Made by a program: the position numbers and the translations under genes. DNA of 9,998 nt from Streptomyces rubellomurinus. GTDB taxonomy: Bacteria; Actinomycetota; Actinomycetes; Streptomycetales; Streptomycetaceae. The DNA is taken from contig NZ_JZKH01000155.1 in NCBI RefSeq assembly GCF_000961885.1, positions 1-9,998 on the forward strand, in the 5' to 3' direction. Positions 1 to 6,290 of this stretch are shown here, piece by piece (the stretch's first letter is position 1; every line of letters begins with the position of its first letter). The notes beneath the pieces were generated by a model. That model was not told where the DNA came from. It ran no database searches and worked only from the letters and a program-made list of their open reading frames with translations.

Positions 1-5
1 AATGG

Positions 6-34
6 CCCCCAGCCTTCGGCCGGGAGGTGCCCCC
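6..34. repeat. Short imperfect palindrome common between Streptomyces genes
   Basis: The 29 bases form an imperfect hairpin: GCC at 12-14 pairs with GGC at 18-20 around a TTC loop, and CCC at 8-10 pairs with GGG at 22-24. Its reverse complement begins GGGGGCACCTCCCGGCCGAA. From memory this is a very common intergenic sequence in Streptomyces chromosomes, and the flank to about 80 (CCGCAGTGGCTCCCTCCTCC and onward) seems to belong to the same longer unit. It may serve as the terminator of a gene that lies left of the window. I cannot count its genomic copies from here. Confidence 0.6.
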
Positions 35-152
35 ACCGCAGTGGCTCCCTCCTCCGCCTTGCGATGCACGCACCCCAACGCCGCGGCCTGATCCGACAAA
101 ATCCAAGGGCCAGGCCCTACCCACCGGTAGCCGGCTGTGGCACCCTGCGCGC

Positions 153-1364
153 ATGGTCCTGCTCGACGCGCCCGCCCCCGCCTCCGACCGCCACCGGTAC
201 GACCGGGCCACCGCCCACCTGGACGGGCCGGTGGCCGTCGTCGACCTCGCCGCCTTCGACGCCAACGCCGCCGACCTGGTGCGCCGCGCCGGCGGCAAGC
301 CGATCCGGGTCGCCAGCAAGTCGCTGCGCTGCCGGGCCCTGCTGGAACGGGCGTTGGCCGCGGACGGCTTCGCCGGGGTGATGAGCTTCACCCTGGACGA
401 GTCGATCTGGCTCGCCCGGACGGGCCTGCGCGACGTGCTGCTCGCCTACCCGTCCGCCGACCGCGCCGGCTACGCCGAACTGACCGCCGATCCGGACCTC
501 GCCCGCGAGATCACCGTCGTCCTGGACGACCCGGCCCAGCTCGACCTGATCGACGCGGCCCGGGCCGGCGACGCCGAGGTGCGGGTCTGCCTGGAGCTGG
601 ACACCGCGCTGCACCTGCTCGGCGGCCGGGTCCGGGTGGGCGCCCGGCGCTCGCCGCTGCGCACCCCCGAGGAGCTCGGCGCCTTCGCCGAACTCGTCCA
701 GCGCAGAAGGGGGTTCCGGGTGGTCGGCCTGATGGCGTACGAGGGCCACGTGGCCGGGGTCGGCGACCGGGTGCCCGGACGGCCGGTGCGCTCGCGGCTG
801 ATCCGGCTGATGCAGGCCACGGCGCGGGCCGAACTCGCCGAGCGGCGGGCGGCCACCGTGCAGCGGCTGCGCCGGGTGGCGGAGCTGGAGTTCGTCAACG
901 GCGGCGGCACCGGCAGCGTGGAGTCCACCGCGGCCGAGCACGCCGTCACCGAGGTGGCCGCCGGCTCCGGGCTGTACGTGCCGCAACTCTTCGACCACTA
1001 CCGGGCGTTCCGGGGCCGCCCGGCCGCGCTGTTCGGGCAGCCGGTGGTGCGCCGCCCCGGCGTGGGCGTGGTGACGGTGCTCGGCGGCGGCTACCCGGCC
1101 TCCGGCGCGCCCGGGCCGGACCGCTCGCCGGTGCCGTACCTGCCGGCGGGGCTGCGCTACGACCCGATGGAGGGCGCGGGCGAGGTGCAGACCCCGCTGC
1201 TCGGCGCGGCGGCGGACGACCTGCTGATCGGCGACCGGGTCTGGTTCCGGCACGCCAAGGCGGGTGAACTGTGCGAGCGCTTCGCCGAGTTGCACCTGAT
1301 CGAGGGCGAGCGGATCGTCCGGACCGTACCGACCTACCGGGGCGAGGGCCGGACGTTCCTCTGA
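153..1364 (+). CDS. PLP-dependent amino acid deaminase/aldolase (alanine racemase N-terminal fold)
   Basis: The 403-residue product belongs to the fold-type III PLP family that includes D-threonine aldolase and D-serine dehydratase, so it probably cleaves or deaminates a hydroxy amino acid in the cytoplasm. An N-terminal TIM-barrel domain (about 25-290) carries the likely PLP lysine in VASKS (K56), the strand motif YEGH at 196-199, and a phosphate-binding NGGGTGS at 249-255. A C-terminal beta domain ends in RHAKAGELCERF (366-377), where H367 and C374 are candidate metal ligands like the His/Cys or His/Asp pair of the family. I chose ATG153 because an in-frame GTG at 27 lies inside the upstream repeat and the residues between look non-coding. 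No clear ribosome binding site precedes ATG153. The substrate cannot be told from sequence. The gene stands alone and is followed by a hairpin. Confidence 0.85.
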   Translation: MVLLDAPAPASDRHRYDRATAHLDGPVAVVDLAAFDANAADLVRRAGGKPIRVASKSLRCRALLERALAADGFAGVMSFTLDESIWLARTGLRDVLLAYPSADRAGYAELTADPDLAREITVVLDDPAQLDLIDAARAGDAEVRVCLELDTALHLLGGRVRVGARRSPLRTPEELGAFAELVQRRRGFRVVGLMAYEGHVAGVGDRVPGRPVRSRLIRLMQATARAELAERRAATVQRLRRVAELEFVNGGGTGSVESTAAEHAVTEVAAGSGLYVPQLFDHYRAFRGRPAALFGQPVVRRPGVGVVTVLGGGYPASGAPGPDRSPVPYLPAGLRYDPMEGAGEVQTPLLGAAADDLLIGDRVWFRHAKAGELCERFAELHLIEGERIVRTVPTYRGEGRTFL

Positions 1365-1405
1365 GCCCACGGATTCCCCTCAGCACCTTTCCGGAGCCTT
1401 AAGCG

Positions 1406-1447
1406 GGCCCGATGGAACTCCTAACCCGGGAGCCCCATCGGGCCTTT
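1406..1447 (+). terminator. Hairpin terminator after the deaminase/aldolase gene
   Basis: GGCCCGATGG (1406-1415) pairs perfectly with CCATCGGGCC (1435-1444), and an inner CTCC/GGAG pair (1418-1421 with 1429-1432) extends the structure. TTT follows at 1445-1447. The hairpin lies 41 bases after the stop codon of the upstream gene and before the LPMO promoter, so it should separate the two transcripts. Confidence 0.75.
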
Positions 1448-1497
1448 GCGCTGCTCGGGAGCCGACTGCGCGTCAACCGCCGTGTCCGTCAAGGCTA

Positions 1498-1527
1498 TTG
1501 CCTTATGGTCTGGACCAATCCTACGCT
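1498..1527 (+). promoter_or_regulatory. Candidate sigma-HrdB-type promoter of the LPMO gene
   Basis: TTGCCT at 1498-1503 and TACGCT at 1522-1527 fit the -35 and -10 patterns (TTGnnn, TAnnnT) with an 18-bp spacer. This predicts a start near 1534 and a leader of roughly 95 bases. The spacer is almost entirely filled by the DasR-type palindrome, an arrangement expected for repression by blocking RNA polymerase. The call rests on pattern only. Confidence 0.5.
1504..1519. promoter_or_regulatory. DasR-responsive element (dre)-like operator
   Basis: TATGGTCTGGACCAAT contains the core TGGTCTGGACCA (1506-1517), which matches the dre core TGGTCTAGACCA at 11 of 12 positions. DasR is the GntR-family repressor that senses N-acetylglucosamine metabolism and controls chitinase and chitin-binding protein genes in Streptomyces. 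The site lies 108 bp before the start of an LPMO gene, which is the kind of target this regulon contains. The core also resembles the 12-bp chitin-induction repeats described upstream of Streptomyces chitinase genes, so binding by another regulator is possible. Confidence 0.75.
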
Positions 1528-1627
1528 TCGGCCCGGGGGCCCGCGATCCGGGCAGCGGCCCTCCGGACGGGCAGGCGTGTCCGCTCCCCCACACCCGCCC
1601 GGAACGACGGTCGAGGAGTCCCACCCC

Positions 1628-2542
1628 ATGTCCATCAAGCGAACCGCCCTGTCCGTCGGCGTGGTCGGCGCCGCGGCCCTCTCGGTGGCCCTGACCACCG
1701 CCGGGACCGCCAGCGCCCACGGCACGATGACCAACCCCGTCAGCCGGATCGCCGCCTGCTACGCCGAGGGCCCGGAGCACCCCGTCTCCCAGGTCTGCAA
1801 GGACCTCGTCGCCACCAGCGGCACCCAGCCGCTGTACGACTGGAACGAGGTCAACATCGCCAACGCCAACGGCAACCCGCAGGCGCTGATCCCGGACGGC
1901 CGGCTCTGCTCGGCCAACCGCGACAAGTACGCGGCCCTCGACTGGCCGCGCACCGACTGGCCGGCCACCCCCGTCAAGGCGGGCGCCTACACCTTCCAGT
2001 TCCGCGCCACCGCGCCGCACGTCGGCACCCAGACCGTCTACATCACCAAGCCGGGCTACAACCCGACCCAGCCGCTCAAGTGGTCGGACCTCGACCCGAC
2101 CCCGGTCGCCCAGGTCCAGGTCGACCGCAACACCGTCAACGGCTCCTACAGCTACTCGGGCACCCTGCCGCAGCGCACCGGCCGTCAGATCCTCTACACC
2201 ATCTGGCAGCGCAGCGACAGCCCGGAGGCGTTCTACGCCTGCTCGGACGTCGACTTCGGCGCCGGCACCGGCAGCGCCCCGGCGGTGTCCGCGCTCGCCG
2301 CCCCCGCCGCGCCCAGCGACGCGCAGATCGCCGCCGACGCCCCCCGGTCCACCGTCGCCCACCACGGGCACGGCGGGGACCCGAACTCCCCGGCCGGCCG
2401 GACCGTCCCGACCGCCTCCGCCGCGGTCGGCACCTCGGCCACCGGCCCGCTGCTGCTGGCCGGCGCCGCCGCGATCGGCGTCGGCTGGGCCGCCATGGTG
2501 CTCCGGCGCCGCCGCGTCGAGGCTGTTCGACGCGGCGCCTGA
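1628..2542 (+). CDS. Membrane-anchored lytic polysaccharide monooxygenase, family AA10
   Basis: This 304-residue secreted copper enzyme should oxidatively cleave a crystalline polysaccharide such as chitin or cellulose. A signal peptide (1-30, ending TASA) exposes His31 as the new N-terminus. His31 with His131 (ATAPH) forms the copper-binding histidine brace, and FYACSDVDF (202-210) ends in the usual axial Phe. Cysteines at 44, 57, 94 and 205 can form disulfides. After the catalytic domain come an Ala/Pro/Gly linker (about 214-270) with a HHGHGG patch at 245-250, a hydrophobic segment (about 271-291), and a basic tail containing RRRR. This predicts tethering to the outside of the membrane rather than release. 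No LPXTG sortase motif or carbohydrate-binding module is present. ATG1628 is supported by GAGGAG at 1613-1618. A DasR-type operator lies upstream. The single-gene unit is closed by two hairpins. Confidence 0.92.
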   Translation: MSIKRTALSVGVVGAAALSVALTTAGTASAHGTMTNPVSRIAACYAEGPEHPVSQVCKDLVATSGTQPLYDWNEVNIANANGNPQALIPDGRLCSANRDKYAALDWPRTDWPATPVKAGAYTFQFRATAPHVGTQTVYITKPGYNPTQPLKWSDLDPTPVAQVQVDRNTVNGSYSYSGTLPQRTGRQILYTIWQRSDSPEAFYACSDVDFGAGTGSAPAVSALAAPAAPSDAQIAADAPRSTVAHHGHGGDPNSPAGRTVPTASAAVGTSATGPLLLAGAAAIGVGWAAMVLRRRRVEAVRRGA

Positions 2543-2551
2543 CGCCGGGAA

Positions 2552-2594
2552 CGTGAGCCGGACCGGCCAAAACCCCCGTCCGGTCCGGCTCGCG
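2552..2594. terminator. Hairpin between convergent LPMO and DUF2510 genes (first)
   Basis: Arms at 2552-2566 and 2580-2594 pair over 15 positions (one T-G wobble) around the 13-base loop 2567-2579. It begins 10 bases after the LPMO stop codon. There is no T-tract, which is normal for actinomycete terminators. Confidence 0.75.
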
Positions 2595-2606
2595 TCGGAG
2601 AACACG

Positions 2607-2646
2607 CGGCGGCCCGCCCGGAGGACTTCCTCCGGGCGGGCCGCCG
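2607..2646. terminator. Strong bidirectional hairpin terminator (second)
   Basis: An uninterrupted 18-bp stem (2607-2624 with 2629-2646) closes on the tetraloop ACTT. It lies 24 bases after the stop of the minus-strand DUF2510 gene and also downstream of the LPMO gene, so it can stop transcription from both sides. Confidence 0.85.
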
Positions 2647-2670
2647 TGGTGCGGTGAGGAGCGCGGTCGG

Positions 2671-3810
2671 TCAGGTGCTGGTACCGCCGACACCGCCGCC
2701 CGGGGTGGCGGAGCCGCCGCCGGGCAGCGAGGGGAGCTTGCCCTTGTAGTCGGTGATGCCCTTGACGATGGTGTCCATCAGGGAGACGTCCGGCGCCTTG
2801 TCGGCGATGTCGAAGCCGAAGTGCACCGAGACCAGCGTCTTGCCGTCGCTCGACGGGAAGACCACCGTCTGCACGTACCCGTTGTTGCCCTTCGCCGCGT
2901 CGACCTTCCAGCGGATCAGCCAGCCGTCCTGGCCGTTGACCTTGACGGCCTCGTTCTTCAGCTCCTGGTGGCCCGTGACGTCGGCGTAGGAGTCCTTGGC
3001 CGCCTTGTCGATGTCGGCCTTGGCCGCCGCCGCGACGTCGGAGCCGCCGCCGTCGATCCGGCCGGTGTTCACCCCGCCGAGGGTGCACTCGCTCTGGCCG
3101 TCCGCGCAGGTGTACGAGCCGACGTACATCGCCGCGTAGCCCTCGGCCGTGTGGCTGCCCTTCCAGCCGGACGGGACGGGCAACGACAGCCGGTTCACCA
3201 CGTCGACGGCGGTGCCGGGGCCGGGCTTGGACTTGCCGCCGCCGTTCCCGTTGCCGTTGTTGTTGCCGTTCCCGCCGCCGTTGCCGTTGCCGCCGCCCTT
3301 GCCGTCCGCGCCCGGGCCGTCGCCGAAGCCCGGGAGGTCGCCCCACGGCCCGTTCTCGCCGCCCGGCACCGACCGGGCGGCGCGCTGCGCGTGGTCCTTG
3401 CCGTGCCCGTCCATGGCCAGGTAGGTGATCCCCGAGCCGGCGCCCAGGCCCAGCAGGGCGGCGGCGACGGTCGCGATCACCAGCTTCGACGGCTTGCGCC
3501 GGGGCTTGCGCGGCGCGGCGCCCGGGTCGCCCCAGGCGGCGCCGAACGGCGGCGGCTCCGGGTAGCGGACGGTCGGACCGCTCTCCAGGACCTCCCCCTC
3601 CAGCACCCGGGGCTGCTCGGCCGTGCCCGGCTCGGGGGCGCCGAACGCCCCGGACGGGGCCGCCGCCGGCGGCTCCGGGGTCGGCGCGTCCGAGGGCGCG
3701 GGCCGGGTGCTGGCCGTCCAGCCCCGGCCGTCCCACCAGCGCTGCGGTCTCGGGTCGCTCGCGGTGTCCTTCGGATCCGGGTACCACCCGGCGGGAATCT
3801 GCTCACTCAC
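2671..3810 (-). CDS. DUF2510 domain single-pass membrane protein
   Basis: The 379-residue protein opens with a DUF2510 domain, recognised by PAGWYPDP (6-13) and RWWDGRGWT (24-32), a short Trp-rich cytoplasmic module common in actinomycete membrane proteins and of unknown role. A Pro/Ala-rich stretch (about 33-100) and a basic RKPRRKPSK cluster (101-109) precede one transmembrane helix (about 110-133), giving an N-in, C-out orientation. Outside lies a low-complexity Gly/Asn/Lys linker (about 149-196), then a folded domain of some 160 residues (about 200-358) with two cysteines (235, 242) that may form a disulfide, and a Gly/Ser/Thr tail. I do not recognise the extracellular domain, and no function can be assigned. 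The start is a GTG with no convincing ribosome binding site, probably leaderless. Confidence 0.85.
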   Translation of the reverse strand: MSEQIPAGWYPDPKDTASDPRPQRWWDGRGWTASTRPAPSDAPTPEPPAAAPSGAFGAPEPGTAEQPRVLEGEVLESGPTVRYPEPPPFGAAWGDPGAAPRKPRRKPSKLVIATVAAALLGLGAGSGITYLAMDGHGKDHAQRAARSVPGGENGPWGDLPGFGDGPGADGKGGGNGNGGGNGNNNGNGNGGGKSKPGPGTAVDVVNRLSLPVPSGWKGSHTAEGYAAMYVGSYTCADGQSECTLGGVNTGRIDGGGSDVAAAAKADIDKAAKDSYADVTGHQELKNEAVKVNGQDGWLIRWKVDAAKGNNGYVQTVVFPSSDGKTLVSVHFGFDIADKAPDVSLMDTIVKGITDYKGKLPSLPGGGSATPGGGVGGTST

Positions 3811-3817
3811 ACCAGAG

Positions 3818-3823
3818 AATCTA
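3818..3823 (-). promoter_or_regulatory. Candidate -10 element for a leaderless DUF2510 transcript
   Basis: On the minus strand TAGATT (3823 to 3818) is a good -10 hexamer ending 7 bases before the GTG start at 3810. This is the spacing that puts the first transcribed base at or next to the start codon. TTTCGC (3846 to 3841) is a weak -35 candidate 17 bp further up. The lack of a Shine-Dalgarno site supports leaderless translation, which is frequent in Streptomyces. Confidence 0.5.
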
Positions 3824-3927
3824 AAGGGCGCCGGATAAACGCGAAATCAGGGCAGCGGCGAATTCCGCCGGTTTTCGATGAGATTCCGGTGAGAAGCCCC
3901 GGGTCGCCACGCCCGCGGGAGTGTCAT

Positions 3928-3969
3928 GGCAGGGGCGCCACGGCAGGGGCGTCACGGCAGGGGCGTCAC
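3928..3969. repeat. Three tandem 14-bp repeats across the SDR stop codon
   Basis: GGCAGGGGCGCCAC (3928-3941) is followed directly by two copies of GGCAGGGGCGTCAC (3942-3955 and 3956-3969). The first copy differs at one base. The array overlaps the last codons and stop (3952-3954) of the minus-strand SDR gene. The unit length is not a multiple of three, so a copy-number change would alter the C-terminus. Confidence 0.95.
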
Positions 3970-4740
3970 GTACGCCCCGGAGATCCCGCCGTCCACCAGG
4001 AACTCGCTCGCCGTGATGAACGAGGAGTCGTCGCTGGCCAGGAAGGCCACCGCGGCGGCGATCTCCTCGGCCCTGGCGAACCGGCCGAGCGGAACGTGCA
4101 CCAGCCGGCGGGCCGCCCGCTCCGGGTCCTTCGCGAACAGCTCGCGCAGCAACGGGGTGTCCACCGGTCCGGGCGAGAGCGCGTTGACCCGGATGCCCTC
4201 CCGGGCGAACTGCACGCCCAGCTCGCGGGACATCGCCAGCACCCCGCCCTTGGAAGCGGTGTAGGAGATCTGCGAGGTCGCCGCGCCCATCCGGGCCACG
4301 AAGCTGGCGGTGTTGATGATCGAGCCGCGGCCGTGCCGGCGCATGTACGGCAGCGCGGCCTTGCAGCACAGGTAGACCGAGGTCAGGTTGACCTCCTGCA
4401 CCCTGCGCCAGGCGTCCAGGCCGGTGGTGAGGATCGAGTCGTCCTCCGGCGGGGAGATGCCGGCGTTGTTGAACGCGACGTCCACGCTGCCGTAGGTCTC
4501 GTAGGCCTCGTCGAACAGCGCCTCGACCATGTACGGGTCGGTGACGTCGGTGTGCACGAACAGCCCGCCGACCTCCTTGGCGGCGGCCCGGCCGGTCCCC
4601 TCGTCGAGGTCCGCGCAGACCACCCTCGCCCCCTCCGAGGCGAGTCGGCGGGCGGCCGCCAGGCCGATCCCGCTGCCCGCGCCGGTGACCACGGCGGTGC
4701 GGCCGACCAGTCGGCGGCAGACGATCCCGGTATCGCCCAT
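3952..4740 (-). CDS. SDR-family NAD(P)-dependent oxidoreductase
   Basis: The 262-residue protein is a classical short-chain dehydrogenase/reductase. It shows the cofactor loop TGAGSGIG (19-26), an acidic D44 after the second strand (VCAD) that favours NAD over NADP, NNAG (91-94), and the catalytic set N118, S146, Y160 and K164 in YTASK. It ends with the usual VDGG motif (249-252). Length is normal. Its ATG follows a GGGAG site and lies 9 bp after the stop of the glutamine synthetase-like gene, so the two are almost certainly co-transcribed. This suggests it oxidises an alcohol or related intermediate of the same amine catabolic route. Names such as 3-oxoacyl-ACP reductase are usually given to such proteins by similarity only. 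The last codons lie in a tandem repeat, so the C-terminus may vary between strains. Confidence 0.9.
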   Translation of the reverse strand: MGDTGIVCRRLVGRTAVVTGAGSGIGLAAARRLASEGARVVCADLDEGTGRAAAKEVGGLFVHTDVTDPYMVEALFDEAYETYGSVDVAFNNAGISPPEDDSILTTGLDAWRRVQEVNLTSVYLCCKAALPYMRRHGRGSIINTASFVARMGAATSQISYTASKGGVLAMSRELGVQFAREGIRVNALSPGPVDTPLLRELFAKDPERAARRLVHVPLGRFARAEEIAAAVAFLASDDSSFITASEFLVDGGISGAYVTPLP

Positions 4741-4749
4741 CGGGCTCCC

Positions 4750-6135
4750 TCACATCCGTTCGAAGGATCGGTAGCGCTCCCAGTCGGTCACCGCGCCGTC
4801 GTACGCGGCCTGTTCCACCCGGGCCATGTTCAGGTAGTGGTCGACCACGTCGCCGCCGAAGGCGTCCCGGGCGAGTTCGCTCTCCGCCCACAGCTCGGCC
4901 GCCTCGCGCAGCGAGCCGGGCACCCGGCCGTACTCGTCCACCGCGTAGGCGTTGCCCAGGCAGGGCGCGGGCAGGTCCAGCTTGCGCTGCAGCCCGTACA
5001 GGCCTGCCGCGAGCATCCCGGCCACCGCCAGGTACGGGTTGACGTCGCCGCCGGGCACCCGGTTCTCCATCCGCAGGGACGGGCCGTGGCCGACCACCCG
5101 GTAGGCGCAGGTCCGGTTGTCCCGGCCCCAGGCGACGGCGGTCGGGGCGAACGAGCCGGGGCGGTAGCGCTTGTAGGAGTTGATGTTGGGCGCGTACAGC
5201 AGGCTGAACTCGCGCAGCGCGACCAGCTGCCCGGCCAGGAAGTGCCGCATGGTGTCGGTCATCCGGCCGTCCCGGTCGGCGAAGGCGGGCGCGCCGACCG
5301 CGTCGCGCAGCGACAGGTGGATGTGGCAGCTGTTGCCCTCGCGCTCGTCGTACTTGGCCATGAAGGTGAGCGCGCAGCCGAGTTGGGCGGCGATCTCCTT
5401 GGCTCCGGTCTTGTACACGCTGTGCTGGTCGCAGGTGGTCAGCGCGTCCGCGTAGCGGAAGGCGATCTCGTGCTGGCCCAGGTTGCACTCGCCCTTGGCG
5501 GACTCGACGGTCAGCCCGGCGCCGGCCATCTCCAGCCGGATCCGGGACAGCAGCGGCTCCACCCGGGCGGTGCCGAGCATCGAGTAGTCGACGTTGTAGA
5601 GGTTCGCCGGGGTCAGGCCGCGGTAGCCGCCCAGCCAGGCCGACTCGTAGGTGTCGCGGAACACCAGGAACTCCAACTCGGTGCCGATGTCGGCCGCCAG
5701 GCCGTACTCGGCGAGCCGGGCGATCTGGCGGCGCAGCATCTGGCGCGGGGCGGCGTCCACCGGGTGGCCGCCGTGCCGGGCCAGGTCGGCCGTCACCTGC
5801 GCGGTGCCCGGCTGCCAGGGGGTGAGCCGCAGGGTGTTGAGGTCGGGGCGCATCGCGAAGTCGCCGTAGCCGGTGGCCCAGGAGGAGAACGCGTAGCCGT
5901 CCACCGTGTTCAGGTCGACGTCCACCGCGAGCAGGTAGTCGCAGGCCTCGGCGCCGTGCTCGACGACCTCGTCGAGGAAGAACCGGGCGGCGAAGCGCTT
6001 GCCCTGCAGGCGGCCCTGCATGTCGGTGAAGGCGAGCGCGACCGTGTGCACCTCACCGGCGTCCACCAGCGCGCGCAACCCGTCCAGGGACAGCGGCGCG
6101 CGCGGCCGGGCGCCCTCGGCGGCGAGCTCGGACAT
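4750..6135 (-). CDS. Glutamine synthetase family, gamma-glutamyl amine ligase (GlnA3/GlnA4/PuuA-like)
   Basis: The 461-residue protein has the full glutamine synthetase fold: a beta-grasp N-domain with DMQGRLQGKR (38-47), metal and glutamate sites in GTELEF (151-156) and ESAKGECNLGQHE (211-223), GNSCHIHLS (267-275), the ATP/glutamate loop NSYKRYRPGSFAPT (319-332), and ENRVPGGDVNPY (357-368). It lacks the adenylylation loop of classical GlnA. DMQGRLQGKR is typical of the relatives that join glutamate to amines, such as the S. coelicolor polyamine (GlnA3) and ethanolamine (GlnA4) enzymes. The SDR downstream and the divergent PuuD-like hydrolase support an amine-utilisation role. The exact amine is unknown, though my recollection of GlnA4 is the closest. 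I chose ATG6135, preceded by GAGGA at 6146-6150. A GTG at 6159 would add 8 residues but has no usable ribosome site. Confidence 0.9.
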   Translation of the reverse strand: MSELAAEGARPRAPLSLDGLRALVDAGEVHTVALAFTDMQGRLQGKRFAARFFLDEVVEHGAEACDYLLAVDVDLNTVDGYAFSSWATGYGDFAMRPDLNTLRLTPWQPGTAQVTADLARHGGHPVDAAPRQMLRRQIARLAEYGLAADIGTELEFLVFRDTYESAWLGGYRGLTPANLYNVDYSMLGTARVEPLLSRIRLEMAGAGLTVESAKGECNLGQHEIAFRYADALTTCDQHSVYKTGAKEIAAQLGCALTFMAKYDEREGNSCHIHLSLRDAVGAPAFADRDGRMTDTMRHFLAGQLVALREFSLLYAPNINSYKRYRPGSFAPTAVAWGRDNRTCAYRVVGHGPSLRMENRVPGGDVNPYLAVAGMLAAGLYGLQRKLDLPAPCLGNAYAVDEYGRVPGSLREAAELWAESELARDAFGGDVVDHYLNMARVEQAAYDGAVTDWERYRSFERM

Positions 6136-6290
6136 GACGGAACCATCCTCATCGATCACTCTTCGAGATCAACCGGTCACAGCGAACCGTACGGCCTGCG
6201 GCTCGCGGGGCGGAAGAGGGCGGACGGCCGCGGCGCGCCGGACCGCGTGGCTGACGGGGGATCAGGCGCCCCGGGTGCAGAATGCGCGCC
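6136..6290. promoter_or_regulatory. Divergent control region between the gamma-glutamyl ligase and hydrolase genes
   Basis: This 155-bp gap must hold the promoters of both divergent genes. On the plus strand CAGAAT (6278-6283) ends 7 bases before ATG6291, consistent with a leaderless start, but no good -35 is seen at 16-18 bp. On the minus strand TTGATC (6172 to 6167) is a possible -35 without a clear -10. I see no strong palindrome that would name a regulator. Confidence 0.4.

Noticed and set aside
107..117. GGGCCAGGCCC palindrome before the deaminase/aldolase gene
   Set aside because: An 11-base palindrome in such GC-rich DNA is expected by chance, and no regulator motif matches it.
27..152. 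In-frame 42-residue upstream extension of the deaminase/aldolase from GTG27
   Set aside because: It begins inside the repeat, is Pro-rich and low in family likeness, and the product from ATG153 already has a normal family length.
3856..3870. Small CGGCG-AATTC-CGCCG inverted repeat followed by GTTTT
   Set aside because: A five-bp stem is weak, and the T run follows it on the plus strand, where there is no gene to terminate.
3821..5488. Long minus-strand frame overlapping the SDR and ligase genes
   Set aside because: It is an out-of-frame shadow of both. Only its last 39 residues matter, as the possible extension of the SDR if one 14-bp repeat were lost.
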